Of a DNA stretch of 23,349 nt, positions 14,761 through 22,082 are shown piece after piece (position 1 is the first letter of the stretch; each line of letters begins with the position of its first letter). Location of the stretch: the NCBI GenBank assembly GCA_035359995.1, contig DAORZT010000048.1:1-23349 (forward strand), written 5' to 3'. The stretch comes from JAKPCT01 sp029553165. GTDB taxonomy: Bacteria > Bacillota > UBA4882 > UBA8346. A model generated the notes under the pieces. It had not been told where the DNA came from. It saw only the letters and a program-made list of their open reading frames with translations, and searched no databases. The position numbers and the translations under genes were made by a program.

Positions 14761-16617
14761 ATGGAGATTGAGAAGATAGCCATATTGGATTGTGGCGGGC
14801 AGTATACCAAGGTTATCGACCGTAAAGTTCGTGAGATGAATGTCAAATCGGAGATTTTTCCGATTGGAGTGACTGCTGATCAACTACAAGGATTCCAAGG
14901 GATCATTCTTTCGGGTGGTCCGGGCAGTGTCTGGACAGAGGATAAAGCATTACCTTATGATCCAGCAATCTTTGATTTGAAGATCCCGGTCTTGGGAATC
15001 TGTTATGGAATGCAGTTGATCAACCAGCATTTTGGGGGAGTAGTCCTTCCCGGAGTAAAGACCGAATATGGTGAAATGGTGATCAAGGTTGATACCGAGT
15101 GCCCGTTATTTAAGGGTTTGGATGAGACCCAAAGGGTACTGATGAGTCATGGTGATTCAGTGGCGCAGTTGGCACCGGGATTTAAAGTAGCTGCAAAATC
15201 AGAAGCAATCTACGTTACGATCTACGATGAAGATCGCAAGATCTATGGGGTCCAGTTTCACCCGGAAGTTGATTTAACAGTCCAGGGTAAAGCGATGATG
15301 GCCAATTTTGTCTATGGGATCTGTGGTTTGAGTGGTAACTATGTTTTAGAAGATCGGATCCAAACCGCGATCGATAAAATCAGAGAAAAAGTTGGGGACG
15401 AGAAGATTCTGGTTTTAGTCAGTGGCGGGGTTGATTCGGCGGTTAGTGCGGCTCTGTTGGTAAAAGCTTTAAACCCGGACAATGTTTATGCAATTCATAT
15501 TGATCATGGTTTGATGCGTAAAAATGAAAGTGATCTTGTCTGCGAGAATTTAAGACGTCAAGGACTGAAAAATCTAATCCGTGAGAATGCTACCGAAGTT
15601 TTCTTCAATACCCCGGTTGAGATTGACGGCAAGCTGGTGGGACCATTAACCACCCTGACCGATCCCGAATTAAAACGCAATGTTATCGGCGACATCTTCA
15701 TTCAGGTAGTCCGTAAAACCGCAGAAAGTCTTAACCTAGATTTTGATAAGACTTTCTGGGCTCAGGGTACTTTAAGACCGGATTTGATCGAGAGTGGCAA
15801 CCCGGATGTCTCCAGTTACGCGCACCGGATCAAAACTCATCATAATGATGTCGATATCGTCCGCAGAGCACGCGAGAAGGGTTTGGTGGTCGAGACCAAC
15901 TGGGATTGGCATAAAGACGAAGTGCGTCAGGTCGCCAGAGCATTAGGAATTGAAGAGAGTGTTGCTTCACGGCAGCCATTTCCGGGACCGGGTTTGGCAA
16001 TCCGGCTGATCTGTTATGACGGGACTAATAATCTGACTCAAGAACAGTATGTTACCTTTAATCAGATGATGCAACAGGTTGGTGGAGAGTATCAAGGACA
16101 GATTTTACCGATCCAATCAGTCGGTGTCCAGGGCGATTGCCGCAGTTACCGTTATCTATCAGCTATTTATGGCGCAGGAATGAACTTTGATTGGGAGCAA
16201 ATCTATCAGATTGGAAAACAGCTTCCGAATGAGACTAATTTCATCAACCGGGTTGCTTATGTGTTAAATAAGACTGCAGTTGCACCAATTCAAGCCTATC
16301 CAATGTATATTAATATGGAAAACGTTGATCTGTTAAGAGAGATTGATGCCATTGTGACCGGTAAGCTGAATATTAAACCGATCAGTCAGGTGTTTGCGGT
16401 ATTATTACCGGTAGGAGCCAGCGGTAAGTTTTCGGTAGCAATTCGCACAATCATTACCAACGACTTTATGACTGGAAGACCGGCATTTATTGGGGAAGAT
16501 CTTCCTAAAGAGCTGGTGATGGAAGTTGTCCGCGAAATTGAAGCTAACTTCCCGCAGATTGATTTAATCATGTATGATGTCACCGGAAAACCCCCTGCCA
16601 CCGTAGAATGGCAGTAA
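14761..16617 (+). CDS. guaA: GMP synthase (glutamine-hydrolysing), long form
   Basis: 618 residues from ATG 14761; GGTAGGTG precedes it, and an in-frame GTG at 14746 is less likely. The N-terminal class I amidotransferase has catalytic C81 (LGICYGM), H167 and E169 (QFHPEVD). The ATP pyrophosphatase P-loop is SGGVDS (221-226). FAQGT-like WAQGTLRPDLIES, RQPFPGPGLAIR and KPPATVEWQ at the C-terminus are diagnostic. Usual bacterial enzymes have about 510-525 residues; this one has about 90 more, in the dimerisation domain (LPIQSVGVQGDCRSYRYLSA onward), the arrangement of the eukaryotic-type enzyme that some bacteria also carry. It converts XMP, glutamine and ATP to GMP. Confidence 0.96.
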   Translation: MEIEKIAILDCGGQYTKVIDRKVREMNVKSEIFPIGVTADQLQGFQGIILSGGPGSVWTEDKALPYDPAIFDLKIPVLGICYGMQLINQHFGGVVLPGVKTEYGEMVIKVDTECPLFKGLDETQRVLMSHGDSVAQLAPGFKVAAKSEAIYVTIYDEDRKIYGVQFHPEVDLTVQGKAMMANFVYGICGLSGNYVLEDRIQTAIDKIREKVGDEKILVLVSGGVDSAVSAALLVKALNPDNVYAIHIDHGLMRKNESDLVCENLRRQGLKNLIRENATEVFFNTPVEIDGKLVGPLTTLTDPELKRNVIGDIFIQVVRKTAESLNLDFDKTFWAQGTLRPDLIESGNPDVSSYAHRIKTHHNDVDIVRRAREKGLVVETNWDWHKDEVRQVARALGIEESVASRQPFPGPGLAIRLICYDGTNNLTQEQYVTFNQMMQQVGGEYQGQILPIQSVGVQGDCRSYRYLSAIYGAGMNFDWEQIYQIGKQLPNETNFINRVAYVLNKTAVAPIQAYPMYINMENVDLLREIDAIVTGKLNIKPISQVFAVLLPVGASGKFSVAIRTIITNDFMTGRPAFIGEDLPKELVMEVVREIEANFPQIDLIMYDVTGKPPATVEWQ

Positions 16618-16678
16618 ATATAAGTTTAAATATGAATAATGAATTTCAAGCTTGGTGAAAAAGTTGTAAAATTAATTG

Positions 16679-16735
16679 ATATGCTCCCTTCTAAGTAGAC
16701 GAGTGGAAATACTTGTTACTTAGGGGGGAGCATAT
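16679..16735. repeat. 57-nt near-perfect hairpin between convergent genes
   Basis: ATATGCTCCC (16679-16688) pairs with GGGAGCATAT (16726-16735), CTAAGTA (16691-16697) with TACTTAG (16717-16723), and ACGAGT (16699-16704) with ACTTGT (16711-16716, one G-T). TT/GG wobbles fill between arms, G16698 is bulged, and the loop is GGAAAT. That is about 25 consecutive pairs. It lies 61 bp after the guaA stop and just beyond the end of the minus-strand mazF. There is no U-run on either side, so a simple terminator is not obvious. It could be a REP/MITE-like element or an mRNA 3'-end structure. Confidence 0.75.
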
Positions 16736-16757
16736 AACGTTGAAAAAAAGAGTTATT

Positions 16758-17132
16758 TTAAGTAAGGTATGTTGCTATTTTCGCCAAACATTCATCAATT
16801 ATTGCATTAATTTGTTCATCGTCTGGATTATATTTTTTTAATATCTTAAGGTTACGGGCATTCCAGTCCAATGTTTTAATTTGGTCGGTTAAAATAACCC
16901 CTTTTATTGGATAACCATCATTATCAGGTAATATTCCTTCAGTCGGTAAATCTACTTCAAAAGGATACCCCTTTTTGTGACTGATAATTGGACAAACAGC
17001 TACAAAACCTGTTTTTTCATTAAAAATCTTTGGTGATAAAACAATAGCATTCCTTATCCCAGATTGTTCATGCCCTGCTTGGGGATTAAAACTTAAAACG
17101 ATTAAATCTCCTCTTTCTGGTATAACTGTCAT
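16758..17132 (-). CDS. mazF: MazF/PemK-family endoribonuclease toxin
   Basis: 124 residues, normal size. The protein has RGDLIVLSFNPQAGHEQSGI then RNAIVLSP (R27 region), VCPIISHKKGYPFEVDLP, and GVILTDQIKTLDWNARN, all landmarks of the PemK-like barrel in E. coli ChpB/MazF. The MazF family cleaves single-stranded mRNA at short specific sequences. The position usually occupied by Thr in the CTTQ motif is Ser here, a conservative change. Its ATG shares one base with the stop of the antitoxin gene, so translation is coupled. The pair is on the strand opposite to its neighbours, as expected for an acquired module. Confidence 0.9.
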   Translation of the reverse strand: MTVIPERGDLIVLSFNPQAGHEQSGIRNAIVLSPKIFNEKTGFVAVCPIISHKKGYPFEVDLPTEGILPDNDGYPIKGVILTDQIKTLDWNARNLKILKKYNPDDEQINAIIDECLAKIATYLT

Positions 17133-17377
17133 TAAATCAATTCACGCCCTTCGGTTCCAAAATCGATCTCTTGGTGCTGATTTTCAGGAGTGATTTGTGA
17201 TAATAGTTCTTCTAAGGTGTATTTCTTTTTGATTCTTTTTGGCCTTAATGTAATTTCGTTCTCAGTAACGTATAATTGAATTTCGGAACCTTGACTGATA
17301 CCTATTTTATCAGCAGCTTCTTTTGGAATACGTATTCCCAAACTGTTTCCCCATTTTTGGGCAATAACGGTAGACAT
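17132..17377 (-). CDS. mazE: MazE-family antitoxin (AbrB/SpoVT-type DNA binding)
   Basis: 81 residues from ATG at 17377-17375, preceded on the minus strand by GGGGG with 7-nt spacing. The swapped-hairpin domain is clear (MSTVIAQKWGNSLGIRIPKE, AADKIGISQGSEIQLYVTEN). The acidic C-terminal tail (LEELLSQITPENQHQEIDF) is the toxin-neutralising segment. An upstream in-frame ATG at 17434 (MDSGKNFKINIDHKKGGDY added) also has a possible ribosome site, AAGGTGAT; the shorter form is preferred because MazE proteins normally begin just before the WGNS motif. It would neutralise MazF and repress its own promoter at the palindrome upstream. Confidence 0.88.
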   Translation of the reverse strand: MSTVIAQKWGNSLGIRIPKEAADKIGISQGSEIQLYVTENEITLRPKRIKKKYTLEELLSQITPENQHQEIDFGTEGRELI

Positions 17378-17450
17378 GTAGTCGCCCCCTTTTTTATGGT
17401 CTATATTGATTTTAAAGTTTTTTCCTGAGTCCATTATATCACCTTCAAGA

Positions 17451-17481
17451 CTAAAAGTATATACATAGTATATACTTTTAG
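17451..17481. promoter_or_regulatory. 31-bp palindrome, likely MazE/MazEF operator
   Basis: Two perfect 14-bp arms, CTAAAAGTATATAC (17451-17464) and its reverse complement (17468-17481), flank a 3-bp centre. It lies 17 bp upstream of the distal mazE ATG (17434) and 74 bp upstream of the preferred one (17377). On the minus strand it includes TATACT, which could be a -10 element. AbrB-type antitoxins autoregulate through such palindromes. Confidence 0.7.
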
Positions 17482-17592
17482 ATATAAAATGATACCAGGC
17501 TCAATCAATAAATCATTTTATGTTGATCAAAAATATGACCCCAATAGATATCAGCAAATTAACTAATAGTGGGCAACAGAAAAAATAATAAA

Positions 17593-17638
17593 AAAGGGCA
17601 TTGCATCTACCAAAAAGTTTATTGCAATAGCCCTTTTG
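17593..17638 (-). terminator. Terminator of the 75-aa gene (minus strand)
   Basis: On the plus strand AAAAGGGCATTGCA (17593-17606) pairs with TGCAAT-A-GCCCTTTT (17624-17638) with one bulged A. Read on the minus strand it is followed by T-rich sequence, 40 bp after the stop of the small gene. Confidence 0.75.
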
Positions 17639-17680
17639 CTTTAATTATATTTAATCTAATTCTATTTTTAATAAATTTTA

Positions 17681-17908
17681 TTATTTTTCTTTTAATAACT
17701 CAACTTTGTTCAACTGACCAGGAAGTCCCATGTGAATTTTAATATAGCCATCCCGTTGCAGATTGTTTAAAGAGTGTGAAATATCGAAAACACTGGATTG
17801 AGTCCTAAGTTCCAGTGTTTTGGGATCGAATTCCGTAGGGCGGAAATAATTATTGCCGCAGATCTCTTTGAGAATGGTAAGAATTTTGTTGTTCAGTTCT
17901 TTGCTCAT
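17681..17908 (-). CDS. Small protein of unknown function (75 aa), possibly winged-helix
   Basis: The minus-strand ATG at 17908-17906 is preceded by an excellent AGGAGGT with about 8-nt spacing, so the gene is real. The sequence (MSKELNNKILTILKEICGNN, FRPTEFDPKTLELRTQS, then SHSLNNLQRDGYIKIHMG, ending NKVELLKEK) has helix-helix-strand character, and L-x-x-L-x-x-x-G-Y-I-x-I resembles the recognition-helix-to-wing part of small winged-helix proteins. I do not recognise a family. It has its own terminator and a nearby palindrome upstream, so it is an independent unit. Confidence 0.75.
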   Translation of the reverse strand: MSKELNNKILTILKEICGNNYFRPTEFDPKTLELRTQSSVFDISHSLNNLQRDGYIKIHMGLPGQLNKVELLKEK

Positions 17909-17966
17909 GGGGACTACCTCCTAAAAATTAAATATATTTTAATTCATTGGGTAGTTTTGGTTGCTA

Positions 17967-17972
17967 ATTATA
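17967..17972 (-). promoter_or_regulatory. Possible -10 element for the 75-aa gene
   Basis: The minus strand reads TATAAT at 17972-17967, about 60 bp before the gene start. No convincing -35 is seen. Confidence 0.35.
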
Positions 17973-18007
17973 GTATGGTACATATTGATGGTTTTTTATC
18001 CGTTACT

Positions 18008-18024
18008 TTCCAATAAAATTGGAA
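18008..18024. promoter_or_regulatory. 17-bp palindrome upstream of the 75-aa gene
   Basis: TTCCAAT-AAA-ATTGGAA is a perfect inverted repeat 100 bp upstream of the small gene's start and just upstream of its possible -10. It is a candidate operator, possibly for the small protein itself. Confidence 0.5.
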
Positions 18025-18070
18025 CATATAAAAATATACTTTAAATCTGATATTCAATTTTTTAACAATT

Positions 18071-18128
18071 AAAAAAGAAACTAAAAAAGAAATTGATCCT
18101 CGGCAATCATCTCCTTTCATAGTTTCTT
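18071..18128 (-). terminator. Long hairpin after the antiporter gene, probable terminator
   Basis: AAGAAACTA (18075-18083) pairs with TAGTTTCTT (18120-18128). On the minus strand the closing arm is followed by TTTT, about 70 bp after the antiporter stop. The 36-nt interior contains a smaller GAAA/TTTC and ATTG/CAAT pairing around GCCGAGGA on the minus strand, which is more structure than a terminator needs. Confidence 0.45.
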
Positions 18129-18195
18129 AATATGATCTTATCATAGAATTGGAAATAAAGAAATTACTTAAGCGCAAAATTATTTTATAAAATTC

Positions 18196-19626
18196 TTAAT
18201 GAGAAGGAAAAAGGGCTTCAAAGTTATTGCCGCCGAGCACTAAGGTGTCTCCAACTTCAATGGTGGTAGATCCCCGGGGAGTTAATACTTCATCATTTCG
18301 CTTAATTAAGATCACTAAGATTTCTTCAGGAATATTGGCATCCATTATTTTCTTTCCGGCCCAGGGATTATCGGCATTTACCGTTAGTTCAATCATTTTG
18401 ATCTTACTCTCGTCATGATAATCGCTGAATGCCTTATAAGTATTGTTGTCTTCTTCAACCAGGTCAAGCTTTTTAGCAATTTTAGGAAGAAAGCTTCCCT
18501 GGAGTGAAACTGAGATGAGGGTAATGAAGAAGACGATATTAAAGATATCATTAGCAAACGGAATATTATGAGAAAGTGTATAGGTGGCAAACGCAATCGA
18601 GGCTGCTCCCCGCAGTCCGACCCAGGATACTAAGAGCTGTTCCTTAAACGGGGTTTTAAACCAGCTTAAAATACTGGCAACAGCGATTGGCCGGGCAACT
18701 AACACCAGGAAGACAGAGATTGCTAATGCCGGGAAAAAGACTTTTGGGAGCTGCGATGGGAATACTAATAAACCTAATGTAAAAAACAGCACAATCTGCA
18801 TCAGCCATGATAAACCATCGAAGAAGTATACCAAGCTTCTTTTATGAATAATATTTTTATTTCCCATAACAATACCGATAATATATGTTGCCAGGAATCC
18901 GTTTCCACTTGCCAGTTCAGTGATTGAATAACCCAACAGCACTATTGCGGTTACGAGGATCGGATAGAGACCATCGATCTCCAGGTTGATATGTCTTAAC
19001 AAAAACACTCCGAATAATGCGATTATCAATCCAATTAACAATCCAAAAAACATCTGATTGAACAAGAGTAGTATTATTTGGAGAACTGACTGACTTTGAG
19101 CACTTGAAATTAAGGACAGGACGACAATCGTCAATATATAAGACATGGGATCGTTACTGCCACTTTCCATCTCCAGCAGAGAAGCTAATCCATGTTTCAA
19201 ATTCAGTTTTTTAGACCGTAAAATTGAAAACACGGAGGCAGCATCAGTTGAAGAGACAACTGCTCCCAGTAACATTCCTTCCCAAAAAGAAACTTTCAGT
19301 ACTAGCCAGGTGAAAAGACCAACACAGATTGCTGTAATAATAACACCAAGGGTGGCTAATAAAGCGGCCTGAGGTACAATCGGCTTAGCTTTCTTCCATT
19401 TAAAACCAAATCCACCGTAAAACATAATAAAGACCAGGGCTAATGAAGACAGTTGCTGGGCTAAATTGATATCATCAAAATACAAACCACCCAAGCCATC
19501 CGAGCCTAAAAGCATTCCCAAGCTTAAGAAGATGAGTAATGTCGGTACTCCATATTTATATAACAGTTTACTGGATAGGACACTGATCAGTAAAACTGAA
19601 CTTGATAATATTAAGTTATTTAGCAT
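18196..19626 (-). CDS. Cation/proton antiporter, NhaP2/CvrA-like, with TrkA-C domain
   Basis: 476 residues; the minus-strand ATG at 19626 follows AGGAAAG. About twelve membrane segments fill residues 1-390 (MLNNLILSSSVLLISVLSSK, LLIFLSLGMLLGSDGLGGLY, LALVFIMFYGGFGFKWKKAK). Transport-site signatures are GAVVSSTDAASVFSILRSKK and LLEMESGSNDPMSYILT, as in CPA1-type K+/Na+-H+ antiporters. The C-terminal 75 residues form a TrkA-C (RCK_C) regulatory domain (IKMIELTVNADNPWAGKKIM, EILVILIKRND, EVGDTLVLGG), which in related proteins binds nucleotides such as cyclic di-AMP or ligands controlling potassium flux. The gene diverges from dacF. Confidence 0.9.
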   Translation of the reverse strand: MLNNLILSSSVLLISVLSSKLLYKYGVPTLLIFLSLGMLLGSDGLGGLYFDDINLAQQLSSLALVFIMFYGGFGFKWKKAKPIVPQAALLATLGVIITAICVGLFTWLVLKVSFWEGMLLGAVVSSTDAASVFSILRSKKLNLKHGLASLLEMESGSNDPMSYILTIVVLSLISSAQSQSVLQIILLLFNQMFFGLLIGLIIALFGVFLLRHINLEIDGLYPILVTAIVLLGYSITELASGNGFLATYIIGIVMGNKNIIHKRSLVYFFDGLSWLMQIVLFFTLGLLVFPSQLPKVFFPALAISVFLVLVARPIAVASILSWFKTPFKEQLLVSWVGLRGAASIAFATYTLSHNIPFANDIFNIVFFITLISVSLQGSFLPKIAKKLDLVEEDNNTYKAFSDYHDESKIKMIELTVNADNPWAGKKIMDANIPEEILVILIKRNDEVLTPRGSTTIEVGDTLVLGGNNFEALFPSH

Positions 19627-19874
19627 TAAAAACTTTCCTATTTGGGATTTTGTTATTCAATATGATATGGAAACAATACGTTTTGTCTCATATATACCGG
19701 TTTATTGAACTAACATCTGAACCCTAAAAGTTTGTAGTTTATTATAGCAAATCTGATTTAAATTATGAAGACATAATCAAAAAAATTCAATTTTATATTA
19801 AATAAATTGTTAAGAATATTAAGCCTGTATTATGAGTATGATTATAACAAGTTTAAGCAAAGAGGGGAGTAGAC

Positions 19875-21056
19875 ATGAAACTTGTTAAGCGGACGATCCC
19901 GTATATTTTACTATTAATAATCTTCTTCAGCCGGATAGTACCGGTTTATGCCAATCAAGTCGATTTAAAGATCCAGTCGGAAGCAGCGATATTAATGGAG
20001 GCAAATTCAGGTGAGATCTTATTTCAAAAAAACCAGGATCGGAAGATGCACCCGGCCAGTGTTACCAAATTAATGGTGATGTTATTAGCTTTAGAGGCAT
20101 TGGATCAAGGCCAGATCAAGTTGACCGACGTGATTACGGCTTCGCCTGAGGCGTGTAAAATGGGAGGGTCACAGATTTGGCTGGAGCCCGGAGAGCAGAT
20201 GACCGTTGCTGAACTGTTAAAAGCAATTTCGATTGTCTCTGCCAATGATGCTTCTTATGCATTAGGCGAACATATTGCCGGCTCCGAGGAAGCATTTATT
20301 GCCTTGATGAATAAACGCGCCAAAGAATTAGGGCTTAAAAACACTCATTACGTTAATACAACCGGTTTGGAGCCGGAAAGTGGCGGTGAAGGCAACTTGA
20401 CATCAGCTCGGGACATGGCTGTTTTGGGCAGGGAAGTTCTTAAGTATCCCCTGATCCTGCAATGGACCGGAACCTGGATTGATTCGTTAAGAGACGGTAA
20501 GTCATTTTTGCGCAATACCAATAAATTAGTCCGGTTTTATCGTGGGTGTGATGGGTTAAAGACCGGCTTTACCAATGAAGCGGGGTATTGTTTGGTAGCC
20601 ACTGCGAAACGTGACGGGGTAAGAATGATCGTCTCGGTTATGAAAGCTGCTACCGATAAAGTCAGAGCCAGTGATATCAGTAAATTGTTTAATTACGGTT
20701 TTTCACTCTACAAGTCGTTTCAAATCTATAAAGGCGGTGAAGTGATCGGCAAAGTGCCGGTTTTTCGGGGCCTTGAAAAAAGTGTCGATGTGGTCGTAGC
20801 CAATGAACTGACAGCGGTAGTGAAAAGGACCCAAAAAGGGACAGTTGACAGGAAAGTTACAATCGACAGCCTGGTTCAAGCACCGGTAAAACAAGGGCAA
20901 AAAGTTGGGGTGATTGAGTTATTTGTTGATGGAAAACCATGTGGAAATGTAGATTTGGTTGTGGCCAAAGAGGTCAGACGGGCATCAATTGTTAAAATCT
21001 GGGTTGATATCTTTAAAAATATTATTACCGCAAATGTACGGAAAGTCAGTGCTTAG
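19875..21056 (+). CDS. dacF: D-alanyl-D-alanine carboxypeptidase (DacF-type, penicillin-binding protein)
   Basis: 393 residues; ATG 19875 follows GAGGGGAG. A signal peptide (KRTIPYILLLIIFFSRIVPV, cleavage likely after VYA, residue 26) exports it. The three serine-type DD-peptidase motifs are present: S62-V-T-K65, S122-A-N124 and K229-T-G231. The C-terminal PBP5-type beta domain (about 275-370) and a terminal amphipathic helix (about 372-388, IVKIWVDIFKNIITA) would anchor it to the outer membrane leaflet. It trims the terminal D-Ala from peptidoglycan pentapeptides. Position directly before spoIIAA matches dacF of Bacillus, which acts in the forespore, although a terminator separates the two here. 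Confidence 0.93.
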   Translation: MKLVKRTIPYILLLIIFFSRIVPVYANQVDLKIQSEAAILMEANSGEILFQKNQDRKMHPASVTKLMVMLLALEALDQGQIKLTDVITASPEACKMGGSQIWLEPGEQMTVAELLKAISIVSANDASYALGEHIAGSEEAFIALMNKRAKELGLKNTHYVNTTGLEPESGGEGNLTSARDMAVLGREVLKYPLILQWTGTWIDSLRDGKSFLRNTNKLVRFYRGCDGLKTGFTNEAGYCLVATAKRDGVRMIVSVMKAATDKVRASDISKLFNYGFSLYKSFQIYKGGEVIGKVPVFRGLEKSVDVVVANELTAVVKRTQKGTVDRKVTIDSLVQAPVKQGQKVGVIELFVDGKPCGNVDLVVAKEVRRASIVKIWVDIFKNIITANVRKVSA

Positions 21057-21088
21057 TTTAATTAATAATGGTTAAGCTTCAGTGCTTC

Positions 21089-21119
21089 AACTACCATATG
21101 TCATTATGGTAGTTTTTTT
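21089..21119 (+). terminator. Terminator after dacF
   Basis: AACTACCATA (21089-21098), loop TGTCAT, TATGGTAGTT (21105-21114) and a T-run form a perfect 10-bp stem. It separates dacF from the spoIIA operon. Confidence 0.9.
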
Positions 21120-21172
21120 GTTAAATACCGTCAAAAAAATTGAAAAACAGGTTATTTTTGTTTTAAAAATGT

Positions 21173-21201
21173 GCAGGAACTGTAGTTGATTTGACGAATT
21201 T
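21173..21201 (+). promoter_or_regulatory. Sigma-H promoter of spoIIA with overlapping Spo0A-box-like site
   Basis: GCAGGAACT (21173-21181) and GACGAATTT (21193-21201) are 11 bp apart, fitting the sigma-H consensus RnAGGAwWW-N11/12-RnnGAATww with one mismatch. TTTGACGAA at 21190-21198 also matches the 0A-box core TGNCGAA. The promoter lies about 75 bp before the spoIIAA ribosome site. Confidence 0.65.
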
Positions 21202-21281
21202 AGTGTTCATAAATTTACTTGGTAACATCACCTGTTTTTGGCATTTTGTTGCAATAGTATAGTGGTAAAAGGAGGATTATT

Positions 21282-21620
21282 TTGGTAATTGAAACAGAAC
21301 GAGTCGGAACCAACCTGATCGTAACGGTTGATGGTGAGTTGGACTTGGAGACATCTCCCGAGTTTCGCAATTTAGTTGAAGCAAAATTAGACCAATATCA
21401 GACAATAACTCACCTGATTTTAGATCTGAAGAAAGTAAACTTTATTGACAGTTCGGGTTTGGGAGTTATCTTGGGACGGTTTAAAAGAATCAGTCAAGAT
21501 GGTGGCCGAATGTCAGCAATTAATGTTTCTGATCAGTTGAAAAGAATCTTTGAATTGTCTGGTTTGTTAAAAATCATGAATATTTATAATGATCGAAAAC
21601 AAGCTTTAGATAATTTTTAA
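21282..21620 (+). CDS. spoIIAA: Anti-sigma-F factor antagonist SpoIIAA
   Basis: 112 residues with a TTG start at 21282, fixed by AAAAGGAGG (21267-21274) at 7-nt spacing; no ATG fits. It has the STAS fold with the phosphorylation site NFIDSSGLGVILGRFKRI (Ser57/Ser58) and the C-terminal LKRIFELSGLLKIM, close to the Bacillus protein. Unphosphorylated SpoIIAA binds SpoIIAB and frees sigma-F in the forespore. It is the first gene of the operon spoIIAA-spoIIAB-sigF, with spoIIAB starting 12 bp later. Confidence 0.95.
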   Translation: MVIETERVGTNLIVTVDGELDLETSPEFRNLVEAKLDQYQTITHLILDLKKVNFIDSSGLGVILGRFKRISQDGGRMSAINVSDQLKRIFELSGLLKIMNIYNDRKQALDNF

Positions 21621-21632
21621 CGGGGGTAAGGG

Positions 21633-22082
21633 ATGTTGGAAAATTATTTAAAACTGGAATTCCCCAGTTTGCCTCAGAATGTCGGATTAGCTCGATTGGT
21701 TGTCTCTACGTTTGCTTCACAACTGGAGTTTACTTTAGCGGAGGTTGAAGAGATTAGGGTAGCAATATCTGAAGCTGTTTCTAACTGTGTGATCCATGCT
21801 TATCCAAATAAAACCGGCACCATCAAACTGGAACTTTCAATTGAGGATGGGCTACTTACAATCGTTGTTCAAGACTATGGAGTTGGTATTCAGGATATCA
21901 TGCAAGCGAAACAGGCTACATATTCAACGCAACCGGAGCGAATGGGGTTAGGTCTAGTGTTTATGGAATCCTTCATGGACCAGATGGAGCTTACATCAAA
22001 ACCTATGGAGGGAACCACCGTGGTTATGAAAAAGCGTCCGGAACGGGGGTTCGTCAATGCTGGGTTCGCCGGGAGCAATTAA
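21633..22082 (+). CDS. spoIIAB: Anti-sigma-F factor and serine kinase SpoIIAB
   Basis: 149 residues; ATG 21633 follows GGGGGTAAGGG. It has the GHKL ATPase fold: N-box ISEAVSNCVIHAYPN (E47, N51), G1 box VQDYGVGI (D81, G83, G85) and G2 box MGLGLVFMESFMD (104-116). It binds and holds sigma-F inactive and phosphorylates SpoIIAA. The C-terminal tail overlaps the sigF start by 26 bp, so the two are translationally coupled and made in matched amounts. Confidence 0.95.
   Translation: MLENYLKLEFPSLPQNVGLARLVVSTFASQLEFTLAEVEEIRVAISEAVSNCVIHAYPNKTGTIKLELSIEDGLLTIVVQDYGVGIQDIMQAKQATYSTQPERMGLGLVFMESFMDQMELTSKPMEGTTVVMKKRPERGFVNAGFAGSN

Noticed and set aside
17798..18016. Plus-strand 72-residue frame over the small minus-strand gene
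   Set aside because: No ribosome site, and the opposite strand has an excellent one and a terminator.
18071..18140. Partial resemblance of the minus-strand GAAAGGAGA...GCCGAGG to the lysine riboswitch core
   Set aside because: The element is far too short, the other conserved helices are absent, and the neighbouring genes do not concern lysine.
19145..19372. Plus-strand frames inside the antiporter gene
   Set aside because: Antisense shadows of a clearly conserved membrane protein.
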